Assembly (NCBI GenBank): GCA_029007845.1
Contig: JAQXIP010000004.1
Coordinates: 1-43,490 of the forward strand
DNA: 43,490 nucleotides
Direction: 5' to 3'
Source: Clostridiales bacterium
Lineage (GTDB): Bacteria > Bacillota > Clostridia > Lachnospirales > Lachnospiraceae
In this document: piece after piece, positions 36,001 to 43,490 of the stretch
Numbering within the stretch: the first letter of the stretch is position 1
Layout of the letters: each line of letters begins with the position of its first letter
The notes under the pieces: generated by a model
Told to the model about the DNA's origin: nothing
The model's input: the letters and a program-made list of their open reading frames with translations, nothing else
The model's database searches: none
Program-made: the position numbers and the translations under genes

Positions 36001-36640
36001 GAAGGCACTTGGCAATGTAAATATTAATGCCATTGAAGATTATAACCAGATGTCATCCGAGTACGAACTGATGTCTGGACAGCATGCAGATCTGGTAGCA
36101 TCGGAAGAGGCATTAAACAAGATTATTCTTGACCTGGAAACCCAGATGCGCCAGCAGTTTATGGAGAAGTTTCAGGATATCCAGATGGAATTTAACAAAG
36201 TGTTTAAAACTCTGTTTGGAGGTGGAAAAGGAACGATTGAGCTTGCAAAGGATGAGGATGTGTTACTGGCGGGAATTACGATTACAGCACAGCCGCCGGG
36301 AAAGAAGCTGCAGAATATGATGCAGTTATCCGGTGGTGAAAAAGCTTTAACCGCAATCTCTCTTTTGTTTGCAATCCAGAATTTAAAGCCTTCCCCATTT
36401 TGTTTATTAGATGAGATTGAGGCAGCACTGGATGATTCGAATGTAACCCGTTATGCCCAGTATCTGCATAAACTGACGGAACACACCCAGTTTATTGTCA
36501 TTACCCACCGGCGTGGGACAATGAATGCAGCAGACCGCCTGTATGGTATTACCATGCAGGAAAAAGGTGTGTCAACCCTTGTATCAGTGAACCTGATTGA
36601 ACATGAATTAGAGGAACAGGAGAAAAACGAACATGAGTGA
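33059..36640 (+). CDS. smc: Chromosome segregation SMC protein
   Basis: This 1193-residue condensin ATPase has the full layout: N-terminal head with Walker A GPNGSGKSN near residue 32, a long coiled coil, a hinge at about 515-670 (GVVADLIKV, GYADALVDTS, GGSMSGG), a second coiled coil, and a C-terminal head with signature LSGGEKAL at 1090 and Walker B PFCLLDEIEAALDD. It dimerises and organises newly replicated chromosomes with ScpA and ScpB, which are not in this window. It overlaps ftsY by eight bases. Confidence 0.97.
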   Translation: MYLKSIEVHGFKSFANKMLFEFHDGITGIVGPNGSGKSNVADAVRWVLGEQSAKQLRGAKMEDVIFAGTELRKPMGYAYVAITLDNSDHKLPTSYEEVTVARRVYRSGESEYLMNGTNCRLRDVQELFLDTGIGKEGYSIIGQGQIDKILSGKPEERRELFDEAAGIVKYKKRKAAAQKQLEAEQLNRSRIADILSVMEKQVGPLKEQAETAREYLRLRDELKDEEIAVFFLEHDRMDQSEQELLKKSGIVEEDLLLNRKEQESTKEEYERLERELEEKNRQLEQDRAFIADSRLKKEQYEGQGKVLEEQIHTARQNEEHFQERMASVEKRLADKAKEYQEYEEQKNSFGQDKTSIENTLRNEEEKLNQILTRMSELNHINETGNQQIIDLLNENGSIQAEMKKQEAVMEQITVKKASLNQRILKNKSDEVVYDEIIAKEEERLEKLDQQILGLENVNQDTADKLKRIEKKSVELKQEYDEKQREYAKIQAQLESLKNLTERYDGYGQSIRRVMEQKENNPNIHGVVADLIKVKKDYETAIEIALGGSIQNIVTEDENTAKQMIQFLKKNRYGRATFLPLTTVGTRLKEQNQDILKEPGVIGYADALVDTSSEYKGLAAYLLGRTVVSEHIDQAILLSRKYHGTLRIVTLEGELLMPGGSMSGGAFRNSSNLLGRRREIEDLENKLEEAKKRFVKIKKEQDELISDREKRVLRRMENEKKLHELYIEQNTSRMKLDQTQIDKKLVTDGYAQIHLEGEEIDSRLHEIRAQIRTLEQKEKENTGKSDQIKADMQHASETVKQLKQEERTQRAKVSDASLAFSAMDQRNQFILENQRRVKEEQAAIQAEKESLLAGHENCADEIASKQDAIRHFKEEAVSLDEKIAQAEQRIQAVLQEKEEITRNHKDFMEKREELSNHLIGLEREKNRIETAKERLKEQMDQLMDYMWNEYQLTYSGAGELRKETSLSYQQLKQSISLLKKDMKALGNVNINAIEDYNQMSSEYELMSGQHADLVASEEALNKIILDLETQMRQQFMEKFQDIQMEFNKVFKTLFGGGKGTIELAKDEDVLLAGITITAQPPGKKLQNMMQLSGGEKALTAISLLFAIQNLKPSPFCLLDEIEAALDDSNVTRYAQYLHKLTEHTQFIVITHRRGTMNAADRLYGITMQEKGVSTLVSVNLIEHELEEQEKNEHE

Positions 36641-37565
36641 AAAGAAAGGATTTTTCAGTAAATTAGTCTCTGGTCTTACGAAGACAAGGGATAGTATTAA
36701 GGCTGGAATTGATTCGGTGTTTTCCGGATTTTCCAGCATTGATGAAGACTTTTATGAGGAATTGGAAGAAATTCTGATTATGGCAGATATTGGTGTGAAT
36801 ACGACATCAAAGATTATGGATGAGTTAAGAGTGAAGGTTAAGGAGCAGAAAGTAAAAGAGCCGGAAGCATGCAGACAGCTTCTGATGGACAGTATCAAGG
36901 CTCAGATGCAGGTGCCGGAGCATGCGTATGATTTCGAAAACAGGAAATCCGTGGTGCTGTTGATCGGTGTGAATGGGGTTGGAAAAACCACATCCGTTGG
37001 CAAACTTGCCAGCCAGATGAAAAATCAAGGGAAGAAAGTGTTAATTGCAGCTGCAGATACGTTCCGTGCAGGAGCGATTGAACAGCTGACAGAGTGGGCA
37101 CACCGTGCAGATGTGGATATCATCGCCCAGAAAGAAGGCTCTGACCCGGCCGCAGTTGTATATGACGCAGTGACGGCAGCCAAAGCCAGAGGAGTGGATT
37201 GTCTGATCTGTGATACGGCAGGAAGACTCCATAATAAAAAGAATCTGATGGAAGAATTGAAAAAAATTAACCGCATTATTGAGCGGGAATATCCGGATGC
37301 ATATCGCGAAAGCCTGATCGTTCTGGACGGTACAACCGGGCAGAATGCCCTGGCTCAGGCAAAACAGTTCAGCGAAGTGGCAGACCTGACCGGAATCATC
37401 TTAACAAAACTGGATGGAACGGCAAAAGGGGGAATTGCCATAGCGATTCAGGCAGAAATGGGGATTCCTGTGAAATATATTGGAATCGGAGAGCAGATTG
37501 ATGACCTGCAGAAATTCCATGCAGATGAATATGTAGATGCACTCTTTGGAAACGGACAGTCTTGA
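36633..37565 (+). CDS. ftsY: Signal recognition particle receptor
   Basis: This 310-residue GTPase docks ribosomes bearing signal sequences to the membrane with Ffh. An N-terminal helical N domain is followed by the G domain: GVNGVGKTTSVGKL at about 112, DTAGRLHNKKNL, and TKLDGTAKGG. The long acidic A region of E. coli FtsY is absent, as in Gram-positives; a short basic amphipathic N-terminus (KKGFFSKLVSGLTKTRDS) probably contacts lipid. The start lies inside the smc end. Often ylxM-ffh follow; here a threonine ammonia-lyase gene does. Confidence 0.97.
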   Translation: MSEKKGFFSKLVSGLTKTRDSIKAGIDSVFSGFSSIDEDFYEELEEILIMADIGVNTTSKIMDELRVKVKEQKVKEPEACRQLLMDSIKAQMQVPEHAYDFENRKSVVLLIGVNGVGKTTSVGKLASQMKNQGKKVLIAAADTFRAGAIEQLTEWAHRADVDIIAQKEGSDPAAVVYDAVTAAKARGVDCLICDTAGRLHNKKNLMEELKKINRIIEREYPDAYRESLIVLDGTTGQNALAQAKQFSEVADLTGIILTKLDGTAKGGIAIAIQAEMGIPVKYIGIGEQIDDLQKFHADEYVDALFGNGQS

Positions 37566-37632
37566 CGATGAAAACACCGAGTGATATAGTGAAAAACGGC
37601 GATGTATGAATACAAGAAAGAAGGATGAAGAA

Positions 37633-38850
37633 ATGTTAACACGGGAAAAATTTGAGGAAGCGTCAGAGGCGGTAAAGAAAGTAATTAACCGCACAAAACT
37701 GATGTACAGCGAATATTTTAGTGAACAGTGTGGAAATAAAGTATATCTGAAACCAGAAAATATGCAGTATACCGGTGCATACAAGGTGCGGGGCGCATAT
37801 TATAAAATCAGTACGCTGTCGGAAGAAGACCGGAAAAAAGGATTGATCACAGCATCTGCCGGGAACCATGCCCAGGGTGTGGCTTATGCAGCAAAGCTTT
37901 ATGGTGTGAAAGCGGTAATTGTTATGCCGACTACTACGCCGTTAATTAAAGTGAACCGCACGAAAGCATATGGTGCGGAAGTAATTTTATATGGCAATGT
38001 ATATGATGATGCATGTGCCTATGCTTTAAAGCTTGCAGAGGAAAATGGCTATACCTTTATCCATCCATTCGATGATGAGGATGTTGCTGCAGGGCAGGGT
38101 TCCATTGCCATGGAGATCTTTAAAGACCTGCCTACCGTTGATGTAATCTTAGTTCCGATCGGTGGTGGCGGGCTGGCCACCGGTGTATCGACACTGGCAA
38201 AACTTCTGAATCCAAAGATTAAAGTAATCGGGGTGGAGCCTGCCGGGGCAAACTGTATGCAGGAATCGTTAAAGCAGGGAAAAGTGGTTACCCTTCCTTC
38301 GGCTGTGACGATTGCAGATGGTACGGCAGTAAAGACACCTGGAAAAAACATTTTCCCATATATTCAGAAAAATATAGATGATATTATTACGATTGATGAT
38401 GAGGAGCTGATTGTCAGCTTTCTTGATATGATCGAGAACCATAAGATGGTTGTGGAAAATTCGGGATTATTAACAGTAGCAGCATTAAAGCATCTGAAAT
38501 GTAAAAATAAAAAAGTGGTATCCATCTTAAGCGGTGGAAACATGGATGTTATTACACTGTCTTCTGTTGTACAGCACGGCTTAATTGCCAGGGACAGGGT
38601 GTTTACCGTATCGGTACTTCTTCCGGACAGGCCGGGTGAACTGCTGAATGTAGCACAGATTCTTGCCGAGGAAAAGGGAAATGTAATTCGTCTGGAGCAT
38701 AACCAGTTTGTAAGTATTAACCGGAATGCAGCTGTGGAACTGACCATTACAATGGAAGCCTTTGGCCATGAACATAAAAATGCCATTATCCAGGCATTAC
38801 GCGATCATGGATATGATCCTGTGGAGTCTACACCAAAAGGAACCATGTAG
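37633..38850 (+). CDS. Threonine ammonia-lyase with ACT domain
   Basis: This 405-residue PLP enzyme turns threonine into 2-oxobutyrate and ammonia. The PLP lysine is K51 in TGAYKVRGAYY, and the glycine-rich phosphate loop is GGGGLATG near residue 180. A single ACT domain (about 325-400; RVFTVSVLLPDRPGELLNVA) points to the shorter TdcB/IlvA form found in Clostridia. No T-box or other attenuator is seen in the short leader. The ATG at 37633 is preferred, with AAGGA seven bases upstream; the frame also has an ATG at 37606 without a ribosome site. It is followed by a strong terminator. Confidence 0.92.
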   Translation: MLTREKFEEASEAVKKVINRTKLMYSEYFSEQCGNKVYLKPENMQYTGAYKVRGAYYKISTLSEEDRKKGLITASAGNHAQGVAYAAKLYGVKAVIVMPTTTPLIKVNRTKAYGAEVILYGNVYDDACAYALKLAEENGYTFIHPFDDEDVAAGQGSIAMEIFKDLPTVDVILVPIGGGGLATGVSTLAKLLNPKIKVIGVEPAGANCMQESLKQGKVVTLPSAVTIADGTAVKTPGKNIFPYIQKNIDDIITIDDEELIVSFLDMIENHKMVVENSGLLTVAALKHLKCKNKKVVSILSGGNMDVITLSSVVQHGLIARDRVFTVSVLLPDRPGELLNVAQILAEEKGNVIRLEHNQFVSINRNAAVELTITMEAFGHEHKNAIIQALRDHGYDPVESTPKGTM

Positions 38851-38855
38851 CCTGT

Positions 38856-38900
38856 AAAAAGAACGTGAAACTGTCTTTCTTTCACGTTCTTTTCTTTTTT
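38856..38900 (+). terminator. Terminator after the threonine ammonia-lyase gene
   Basis: AAAAGAACGTGAAA pairs with TTTCACGTTCTTTT over 14 bp and is followed by CTTTTTT. Confidence 0.92.
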
Positions 38901-38924
38901 ATGAAGCGGTTAAATGTTTGTCCT

Positions 38925-39135
38925 CATCAAAATGACGAACGCAATTTCGTTTTTCTGGCAGTTTTGCTAAATAGTCGGATTTTGTTTGCCGTCATTTTCT
39001 CCGATTCTGTTCAAGACGCAGCATTGAACAGAAAGATAGAAAATGATATAATGATGTTGGGGTCAAAAGGTATTTTGCCCAAACAACTGATATCACGAAT
39101 TGCTCCGTTGAAAAGCAACTCCGTTATTCTTAAAA
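38925..39135. repeat. Cluster of inverted repeats, likely repeat relics
   Basis: The 508-bp gap before recA holds several pairings: AAAATGACG near 38934 with CGTCATTTT near 38989; a perfect 10-bp TTCTGTTCAA/TTGAACAGAA hairpin (39005-39033); a bulged TTGGG...CCCAA hairpin (39058-39082); and 39097-39129, a degraded version of the GGA-loop hairpin of the ATP-grasp leader, sharing 16 identical bases (39095-39110 with 6785-6800). A 126-codon open frame crosses the area but has no ribosome site and begins inside the terminator. The rest, up to 39219, shows nothing I recognise. Confidence 0.65.
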
Positions 39136-39219
39136 TGTTTTCTTTTTTTCTGGCATGTTATAACCGGTCTGATAGCCCCCGACGATTTTTCCCGTTGCTT
39201 TTATTTTCTGAAAATAAGG

Positions 39220-39248
39220 TTGACAAATATAGAAAAACATACTAAGAT
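39220..39248 (+). promoter_or_regulatory. Promoter of recA-recX
   Basis: TTGACA (39220-39225) and TAAGAT (39243-39248) are 17 bases apart. The expected start of transcription falls on the SOS box just downstream. Confidence 0.85.
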
Positions 39249-39255
39249 ATTTAAA

Positions 39256-39267
39256 GAACATTTGTTC
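39256..39267 (+). promoter_or_regulatory. LexA (SOS) operator of recA
   Basis: GAAC-ATTT-GTTC followed by G matches the Gram-positive SOS box GAAC-N4-GTTC exactly. It lies 8 bases after the -10, where bound LexA would block initiation. Confidence 0.9.
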
Positions 39268-39358
39268 GAATAGATTGGGCGATTCTGATTTGTGCATCAG
39301 TCTGTTTTTTAGGAAGATAGACTGGTATGAATTTTATATGAAGAAAGGATATAGGATT

Positions 39359-40468
39359 ATGGTAGAGAATGATAACAAGAAAAAGGCATTGGAGTCTGCG
39401 ATTTCCCAGATCGAGAAGCAGTTCGGAAAAGGCTCCGTAATGAAACTTGGGGATTCGGTAAAGGATATGAGCGTTGAGACGGTTCCAACCGGTTCACTTA
39501 GTCTCGATATTGCATTAGGTCTTGGAGGATTGCCAAAAGGGAGAGTAATCGAAATCTATGGACCGGAATCCAGTGGTAAAACAACCCTTGCCCTTCATGC
39601 GGTTGCAGAGGTTCAGAAGAAGGGAGGCATTGCAGGATTTATTGATGCAGAGCATGCGTTAGATCCGGTTTATGCGAAAAACATTGGCGTGGATATTGAT
39701 AATCTGTATATTTCCCAGCCGGGTAACGGGGAGCAGGCACTGGAGATTGCAGATATGATGGTACGTTCCGGTGCAGTGGATATTATTATTGTGGATTCTG
39801 TTGCAGCTCTGGTGCCTAAGAAAGAGATTGACGGTGAGATGGGAGAAAGCGTAGTTGGTCTTCAGGCACGTCTGATGTCCCAGGCACTTCGTAAGCTGAC
39901 ATCCGTTATCAGTAAGTCTAACTGTATTGTGATTTTTATTAACCAGCTTCGGGAAAAGGTTGGCGTCATGTTTGGAAATCCGGAGACAACAACCGGAGGA
40001 CGTGCATTAAAGTTCTATTCTTCTGTCCGGCTGGATGTGAGACGTGTTGAGCAGATTAAGCAGGATGGTATGGCTGTCGGCAACCGCACCCGTGTGAAAG
40101 TAGTAAAGAATAAAGTGGCTCCGCCTTTTCGGGAAGCAGAATTCGATATTATGTTTGGCGAAGGAATCTCTAAGACCGGAGATGTGCTGGATCTGGCAGT
40201 AAATGAAGATATTGTGGAGAAGAGCGGTGCATGGTTTGCCTATAAAGGAAATAAGATTGGGCAGGGCCGTGAGAATGCAAAGAAGTATCTGAAAGAGAAT
40301 CCGGAAGTGTTTGATGAGATTGAGCAGCTTGTGAGAAACCGGTTCTTTCATAAAGATGCAGCGGTTGACGCACCGGAATTGGAAGAAGGGACAGATGCTT
40401 CTTTAGAGGCAAAAGAGAAGCCGGCAGGCAGAAAATCAAAGAAAGCGGAAGAAGATACAACAGAGTAA
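39359..40468 (+). CDS. recA: Recombinase A
   Basis: This 369-residue recombinase forms filaments on single-stranded DNA for repair and SOS induction. Walker A is GPESSGKTT near residue 68, and the DNA-binding loops, the [15 protein letters not shown] region and [22 protein letters not shown], are intact. The C-terminus is acidic and low in complexity, as usual. The start is the ATG at 39359, with AAAGGATATAGGA upstream; the frame is open to 39275, but that falls inside the leader. A small CAGTCT/AGACTG hairpin lies in the leader near 39300-39325. recX follows 13 bases downstream. Confidence 0.98.
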   Translation: MVENDNKKKALESAISQIEKQFGKGSVMKLGDSVKDMSVETVPTGSLSLDIALGLGGLPKGRVIEIYGPESSGKTTLALHAVAEVQKKGGIAGFIDAEHALDPVYAKNIGVDIDNLYISQPGNGEQALEIADMMVRSGAVDIIIVDSVAALVPKKEIDGEMGESVVGLQARLMSQALRKLTSVISKSNCIVIFINQLREKVGVMFGNPETTTGGRALKFYSSVRLDVRRVEQIKQDGMAVGNRTRVKVVKNKVAPPFREAEFDIMFGEGISKTGDVLDLAVNEDIVEKSGAWFAYKGNKIGQGRENAKKYLKENPEVFDEIEQLVRNRFFHKDAAVDAPELEEGTDASLEAKEKPAGRKSKKAEEDTTE

Positions 40469-40481
40469 AAGGGGTTTTATT

Positions 40482-41156
40482 ATGGTGATTACCGCACTGG
40501 AACCATACGGAAAGACAAGAATAAAAGTATATTTGAATGACGAATGTCTCTTCTGGATGTATACCTCCGATATCCGGACTTTAAAATGGAAAGTGGGACA
40601 GGAAGTTACGTCAGACGAATATGAAAACGTATTGCAAAGTGTGGTTTTAAACAATGCTAAGAAAAAAGCGCTGTCTCTTCTTTCAAAAATGGACTATGCT
40701 TCCGGGGATATGAAATCAAAGCTTAGAAGGGCAGAGTATCCTGAGCCGGTTATTGATGCTGTGGTCAGTTATCTTACCGAACGCAGATATCTTGATGATG
40801 AGCGGTATGCCCAAAATTATGTGATGAATCGGGGAGAGAGGAAAGGGAAAGGAGTTCTTCGCCTGGAGCTTCAGAAGAAGGGGATTCCAGACGATGTAAT
40901 CTTATCTGCATTAGAAACAATATCAGGACAGGAAGAACTGGAACACGCATATGAATTGTTGAGAAAGAAGTATGACAGCTGGAGAAGAGAACAGCTGCGT
41001 CTGGCAGATGGGAATGAAGAATTAAGCAATGGTGAAATGCCGGATTATCAGAGCATTCAAAAGATGAAAGCAGCTGCATTTCGTAAAGGTTATTCCGGGG
41101 ATGTCATTGCCAGAGCCTGGTCTAGAATACAACAGGAAGAATTATCGGAAATGTAA
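40482..41156 (+). CDS. recX: Regulatory protein RecX
   Basis: This 224-residue protein modulates RecA filaments. It is made of tandem three-helix repeats; recognisable segments are AKKKALSLLSKMDYASGDMK, YLTERRYLDDERYAQNYV and LRLELQKKGI. An N-terminal beta region (about 1-45) precedes them, as in Firmicute RecX. It lies 13 bases after recA and should share its SOS control. It is somewhat longer than E. coli RecX (166), matching the Gram-positive form. Confidence 0.93.
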   Translation: MVITALEPYGKTRIKVYLNDECLFWMYTSDIRTLKWKVGQEVTSDEYENVLQSVVLNNAKKKALSLLSKMDYASGDMKSKLRRAEYPEPVIDAVVSYLTERRYLDDERYAQNYVMNRGERKGKGVLRLELQKKGIPDDVILSALETISGQEELEHAYELLRKKYDSWRREQLRLADGNEELSNGEMPDYQSIQKMKAAAFRKGYSGDVIARAWSRIQQEELSEM

Positions 41157-41157
41157 C

Positions 41158-41186
41158 TTGACATTATGGGTAATAAAGTATAAAAT
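41158..41186 (+). promoter_or_regulatory. Promoter of rny
   Basis: TTGACA (41158-41163) and TAAAAT (41181-41186) are 17 bases apart. A second possible promoter, TGG-TACAAT at about 41237-41245, lies closer to the gene. Confidence 0.75.
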
Positions 41187-41258
41187 TGATATGTTGTATA
41201 AGAGGTGTATTGTGCAATTTTGCATATATAACTGAAATGGTACAATGAAAACTAAATA

Positions 41259-41271
41259 AGGAGGTGCTCCT
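41259..41271 (+). promoter_or_regulatory. Ribosome site of rny inside a small hairpin
   Basis: AGGAG (41259-41263) can pair with CTCCT (41267-41271) around a three-base loop, directly before the GTG start at 41272. The Shine-Dalgarno core would thus be hidden when the hairpin forms. Confidence 0.55.
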
Positions 41272-42834
41272 GTGGATTCCAAAGGCTTAATCATATTAAT
41301 TCTGGTCTTTGTTGTCGTTCTTGCCCTCGCTGTTTTTATTGCATGGAAAGCTGCAATTGCTTATCGAATTAAATTTGTGGAAGCAAAAGTAGGCAGCGCA
41401 GAAGAAAAAGCAAGAGAGATTCTTGATGAAGCGTTAAAAAATGCAGAGACAAAAAAACGCGAAATCTTACTCGAAGCAAATGAAGAAAATCTTCGTGCAA
41501 AGAGTGAGCTGGACAAGGAAACAAAAGAGCGAAGAGCAGAGATTACCAAATATGAAAAACGTGTCCTGGCGAAAGAAGAGACGTTAGACCGAAAGATGGA
41601 AGCACTTGAGAAGAAGGAAGGAAAACTTTCTTCGAAAGAAGCAGAGCTCGATAAGTTAAAGAGTAATGCGGAAAAACTCCATGTACAGCAATTACAGGAG
41701 TTGGAAAAAATATCTGGACTCACCTCCGATCAAGCGAAAGACTATCTTTTAAAAACTGTTGAAGACGATGTGAAACATGAAACCGCGATTATGGTAAAGG
41801 AGCTGGAAAGCAGGGCAAAGGAAGAGGCAGACAAGAAAGCAAGAGAATATATTGTGAATGCCATTCAGCGCTGTGCTGCAGACCATGTTTCGGAGGCAAC
41901 TATTTCAGTTGTCCAGCTGCCAAGCGATGAGATGAAAGGACGTATCATTGGGCGGGAAGGTCGAAATATCCGTACGTTAGAGACACTGACGGGTGTAGAC
42001 CTGATTATTGATGATACACCGGAAGCGGTTATTCTTTCCGGCTTTGATCCGGTTCGACGTGAAGTAGCAAGAATTGCGCTGGAAAAACTGATTGTGGATG
42101 GGCGAATCCATCCGGCAAGAATTGAGGAAATGGTTGAGAAAGCGCAAAAAGAAGTAGAAACGATGATGAGGGAAGAAGGCGAAGCAGCAACCCTGGAGGT
42201 TGGAGTGCATGGAATTCATCCGGAATTAGTTCGTTTACTTGGTAAGATGCGTTTCCGTACCAGCTATGGTCAGAACGCATTAAATCACTCCATTGAAGTC
42301 GCTCATTTGTCTGGTCTTCTGGCCGGGGAAATTGGTGTTGATGTGCGCACAGCAAAACGTGCCGGACTTTTACATGATATTGGGAAAGCAGTTGACCATG
42401 ATATGGAAGGTTCCCATATCCAGCTTGGTGTGGAGCTTTGTCGTAAGTACAAAGAAGCACCGATTATCATCAATGCAGTAGAGGCACATCATGGAGATGT
42501 GGAACCAGAATCCCTGATTGCATGTATCGTGCAGGCGGCAGATACGATTTCCGCTGCTCGTCCTGGTGCAAGAAGAGAGACATTGGAAACATATACCAAT
42601 CGGTTAAAACAGTTAGAAGATATCACCAATAGTTTTAAAGGTGTTGATAAGTCCTATGCTATTCAGGCAGGTAGAGAAGTTCGAGTTATGGTAGTACCAG
42701 ATCAGGTTAATGATGAAGAGATGGTTCTGCTGGCACGCGATGTTTCAAAGAAAATTGAGGCAGAGATGCAATATCCTGGACAGATTAAAGTAAATGTCAT
42801 TCGTGAGTCTAGAGTAATTGATTATGCAAAATGA
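41272..42834 (+). CDS. rny: Ribonuclease Y
   Basis: This 520-residue membrane-anchored endoribonuclease starts mRNA decay in Gram-positives. One N-terminal membrane helix (residues about 5-27) is followed by a long charged coiled coil, a KH domain with [15 protein letters not shown] near 223, and an HD domain whose [10 protein letters not shown] and LLHDIGK (near 368) supply the metal ligands. It starts with GTG at 41272. It lies after recX but has its own promoter. Together with pnp and rnc it makes this window rich in RNA-decay enzymes. Confidence 0.97.
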   Translation: MDSKGLIILILVFVVVLALAVFIAWKAAIAYRIKFVEAKVGSAEEKAREILDEALKNAETKKREILLEANEENLRAKSELDKETKERRAEITKYEKRVLAKEETLDRKMEALEKKEGKLSSKEAELDKLKSNAEKLHVQQLQELEKISGLTSDQAKDYLLKTVEDDVKHETAIMVKELESRAKEEADKKAREYIVNAIQRCAADHVSEATISVVQLPSDEMKGRIIGREGRNIRTLETLTGVDLIIDDTPEAVILSGFDPVRREVARIALEKLIVDGRIHPARIEEMVEKAQKEVETMMREEGEAATLEVGVHGIHPELVRLLGKMRFRTSYGQNALNHSIEVAHLSGLLAGEIGVDVRTAKRAGLLHDIGKAVDHDMEGSHIQLGVELCRKYKEAPIIINAVEAHHGDVEPESLIACIVQAADTISAARPGARRETLETYTNRLKQLEDITNSFKGVDKSYAIQAGREVRVMVVPDQVNDEEMVLLARDVSKKIEAEMQYPGQIKVNVIRESRVIDYAK

Positions 42835-42869
42835 GTTTTTGGTAATTTTTTGTTAAAGCAGTAATACAG

Positions 42870-42918
42870 GGAAAGTATTGGGAATGTAGTGTTTTCAATA
42901 CTTTCCTTATTTTTTTAT
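42870..42918 (+). terminator. Terminator after rny
   Basis: GGAAAGTATTG (42870-42880) pairs with CAATACTTTCC (42896-42906) over 11 bp, followed by TTATTTTTTTAT. Confidence 0.9.
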
Positions 42919-42952
42919 AAGATGATATCTAGAGTGCCAGCTCTAGGTTTTT

Positions 42953-43436
42953 TTGTTAAAAGGTGCTACTTTTGAAGATCTGTTATACACAGGTGATAAG
43001 AAGTATAATAAAGATGTAGTATTCATCATAATATTTTTAGCACTGGCTCAATTATATACAGAGATTTACCAGATAGCTGATTATGCCGCAATGGCTGATG
43101 AGTTTGAGGATATTGCTGTCAAAGAGTTAAGTGAAATAACTAGTTCATCAGATTGTAGATGGAACATAATCCTGAATTGAATCGTGAGTTCATACGCCTA
43201 TTGAAACAGGCTAGTACAGAGAAGCAGATGTATGAGTTTAAAATTGGATTTCATGATTTAAGAGATGGTGCTGAGAACGAAAGTGTAATTTCTAAGTGTG
43301 TGACACTGAATATTCTCTGGAGAATATTTCTCAGCCAATCGGGATTGCTCAATATGAGTTAACTAAGGTCCTGAGAAAAGAGTTTGAAAGTAGCTTGCCG
43401 ACTATTGAGGAAATTGAAGAAGGGTTGTCCGAATAA
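42953..43436 (+). pseudogene. Gene debris in three frames (nuclease/AlbA_2-like fragments)
   Basis: Three short coding-like pieces follow each other in different frames. The first (42953-43180) is a 75-residue stretch with AQLYTEIYQIADYAAMADEF that I do not recognise. The second (43159-43300 or so) contains YEFKIGFHDLRDGAENESVISKCV, in part similar to the start of AlbA_2/Schlafen-type domains. The third, in another frame and ending at 43436, reads QPIGIAQYEL...SSLPTIEEIEEGLSE and resembles the C-terminus of DUF1016 (YhcG-type, PD-(D/E)XK) proteins. These resemblances are by eye. The pieces may come from one decayed gene or from two or three joined remnants; none has a good ribosome site. Confidence 0.55.
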
Positions 43437-43439
43437 AAT

Positions 43440-43456
43440 GGTTACAAGTTGTAACC
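43440..43456. promoter_or_regulatory. 17-bp palindrome before the last gene
   Basis: GGTTACAA and TTGTAACC flank a single G, a perfect inverted repeat 26 bases before the final start codon. It has the form of a dimeric repressor operator, but no promoter hexamers are clear around it. Confidence 0.45.
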
Positions 43457-43482
43457 CAAATTGGAGAAGGAGAAAATAGTAT

Positions 43483-43490
43483 ATGACTAC
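43483..43490 (+). CDS. Start of a gene cut by the window edge
   Basis: An ATG at 43483 follows GGAGAAGGAG with good spacing. Only Met-Thr and part of a third codon are visible, so the product cannot be named. Its position after DUF1016-like debris makes a restriction or defence gene one possibility, not more. Confidence 0.5.

Noticed and set aside
37566-37632. T-box or amino-acid attenuator before the threonine ammonia-lyase gene
   Set aside because: The gap is under 70 bases with no stem-loop, T-box core or leader peptide.
38865-39245. 126-codon open frame before recA
   Set aside because: It begins inside the terminator of the preceding gene, has no ribosome site, runs through inverted repeats and resembles no family.

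Overview
ORGANISM. The window reads as the chromosome of a low-to-mid GC Gram-positive anaerobe of the Clostridia, most likely a Lachnospiraceae (Blautia/Dorea/Roseburia-like) gut bacterium. Support: strong AGGAGG ribosome binding sites; the linked pnp-tepA-ftsK/spoIIIE, cmk-ispH-rpsA, plsX-rnc-smc-ftsY and recA-recX-rny blocks; aspartate carbamoyltransferase with a separate PyrI subunit; formate-tetrahydrofolate ligase and FolD (one-carbon metabolism); and a maltodextrin ABC importer with a lipoprotein amylase. The family is an inference from gene content and order; no database was searched. LAYOUT. (1) 1-5.8 kb: the right three quarters of a giant hairpin repeat, then pnp, a TepA-type ClpP-like protein and the DNA translocase FtsK/SpoIIIE. 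(2) 5.7-8.7 kb: a leftward orphan ATP-grasp ligase whose 5' leader is a large folded element, back to back with fhs. (3) 9.0-14.6 kb: a maltodextrin module (binding protein, two permeases, cell-anchored GH13 amylase) with a hairpin-rich leader and an internal hairpin between binding protein and permease genes. (4) 14.6-19.4 kb: leftward pyrB-pyrI-HAD operon diverging from an aconitase-family hydratase, then a convergent small ferredoxin. (5) 19.5-27.7 kb: amidase with SPOR domain, second copy of the giant hairpin, then CaCA exchanger-folD-rimO-pgsA-cinA, a lipoprotein and a BaiN/HI0933-type flavoprotein. (6) 27.8-38.9 kb: cmk-ispH-rpsA-like, cheR, plsX-rnc-smc-ftsY, threonine ammonia-lyase. 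(7) 38.9-42.9 kb: a 0.5-kb intergenic region full of repeat relics, SOS-controlled recA-recX, and rny. (8) 42.9-43.5 kb: gene debris in three frames, then the first codons of a new gene. HOW THE PARTS FIT. Most of the window is core housekeeping: RNA decay (pnp, rny, rnc), chromosome segregation and repair (ftsK, smc, recA, recX), membrane and protein targeting (ftsY, pgsA, plsX), translation (rimO, S1-like), isoprenoid and nucleotide synthesis (ispH, cmk, pyrBI). Accessory content is thin. The best candidates for something not already described are non-coding: (a) a 217-bp element that folds into a 67-bp stem plus stacked inner stems, in two copies, with a compensating base-pair change between copies and G-U wobbles that fit only a plus-strand transcript; (b) a 158-nt cloverleaf-like leader upstream of the ATP-grasp gene whose closing stem overlaps a candidate start codon, with a degraded relative of one hairpin 32 kb away; (c) the maltodextrin leader hairpins; and (d) the debris at the right edge, which may mark the border of a defence or restriction island.
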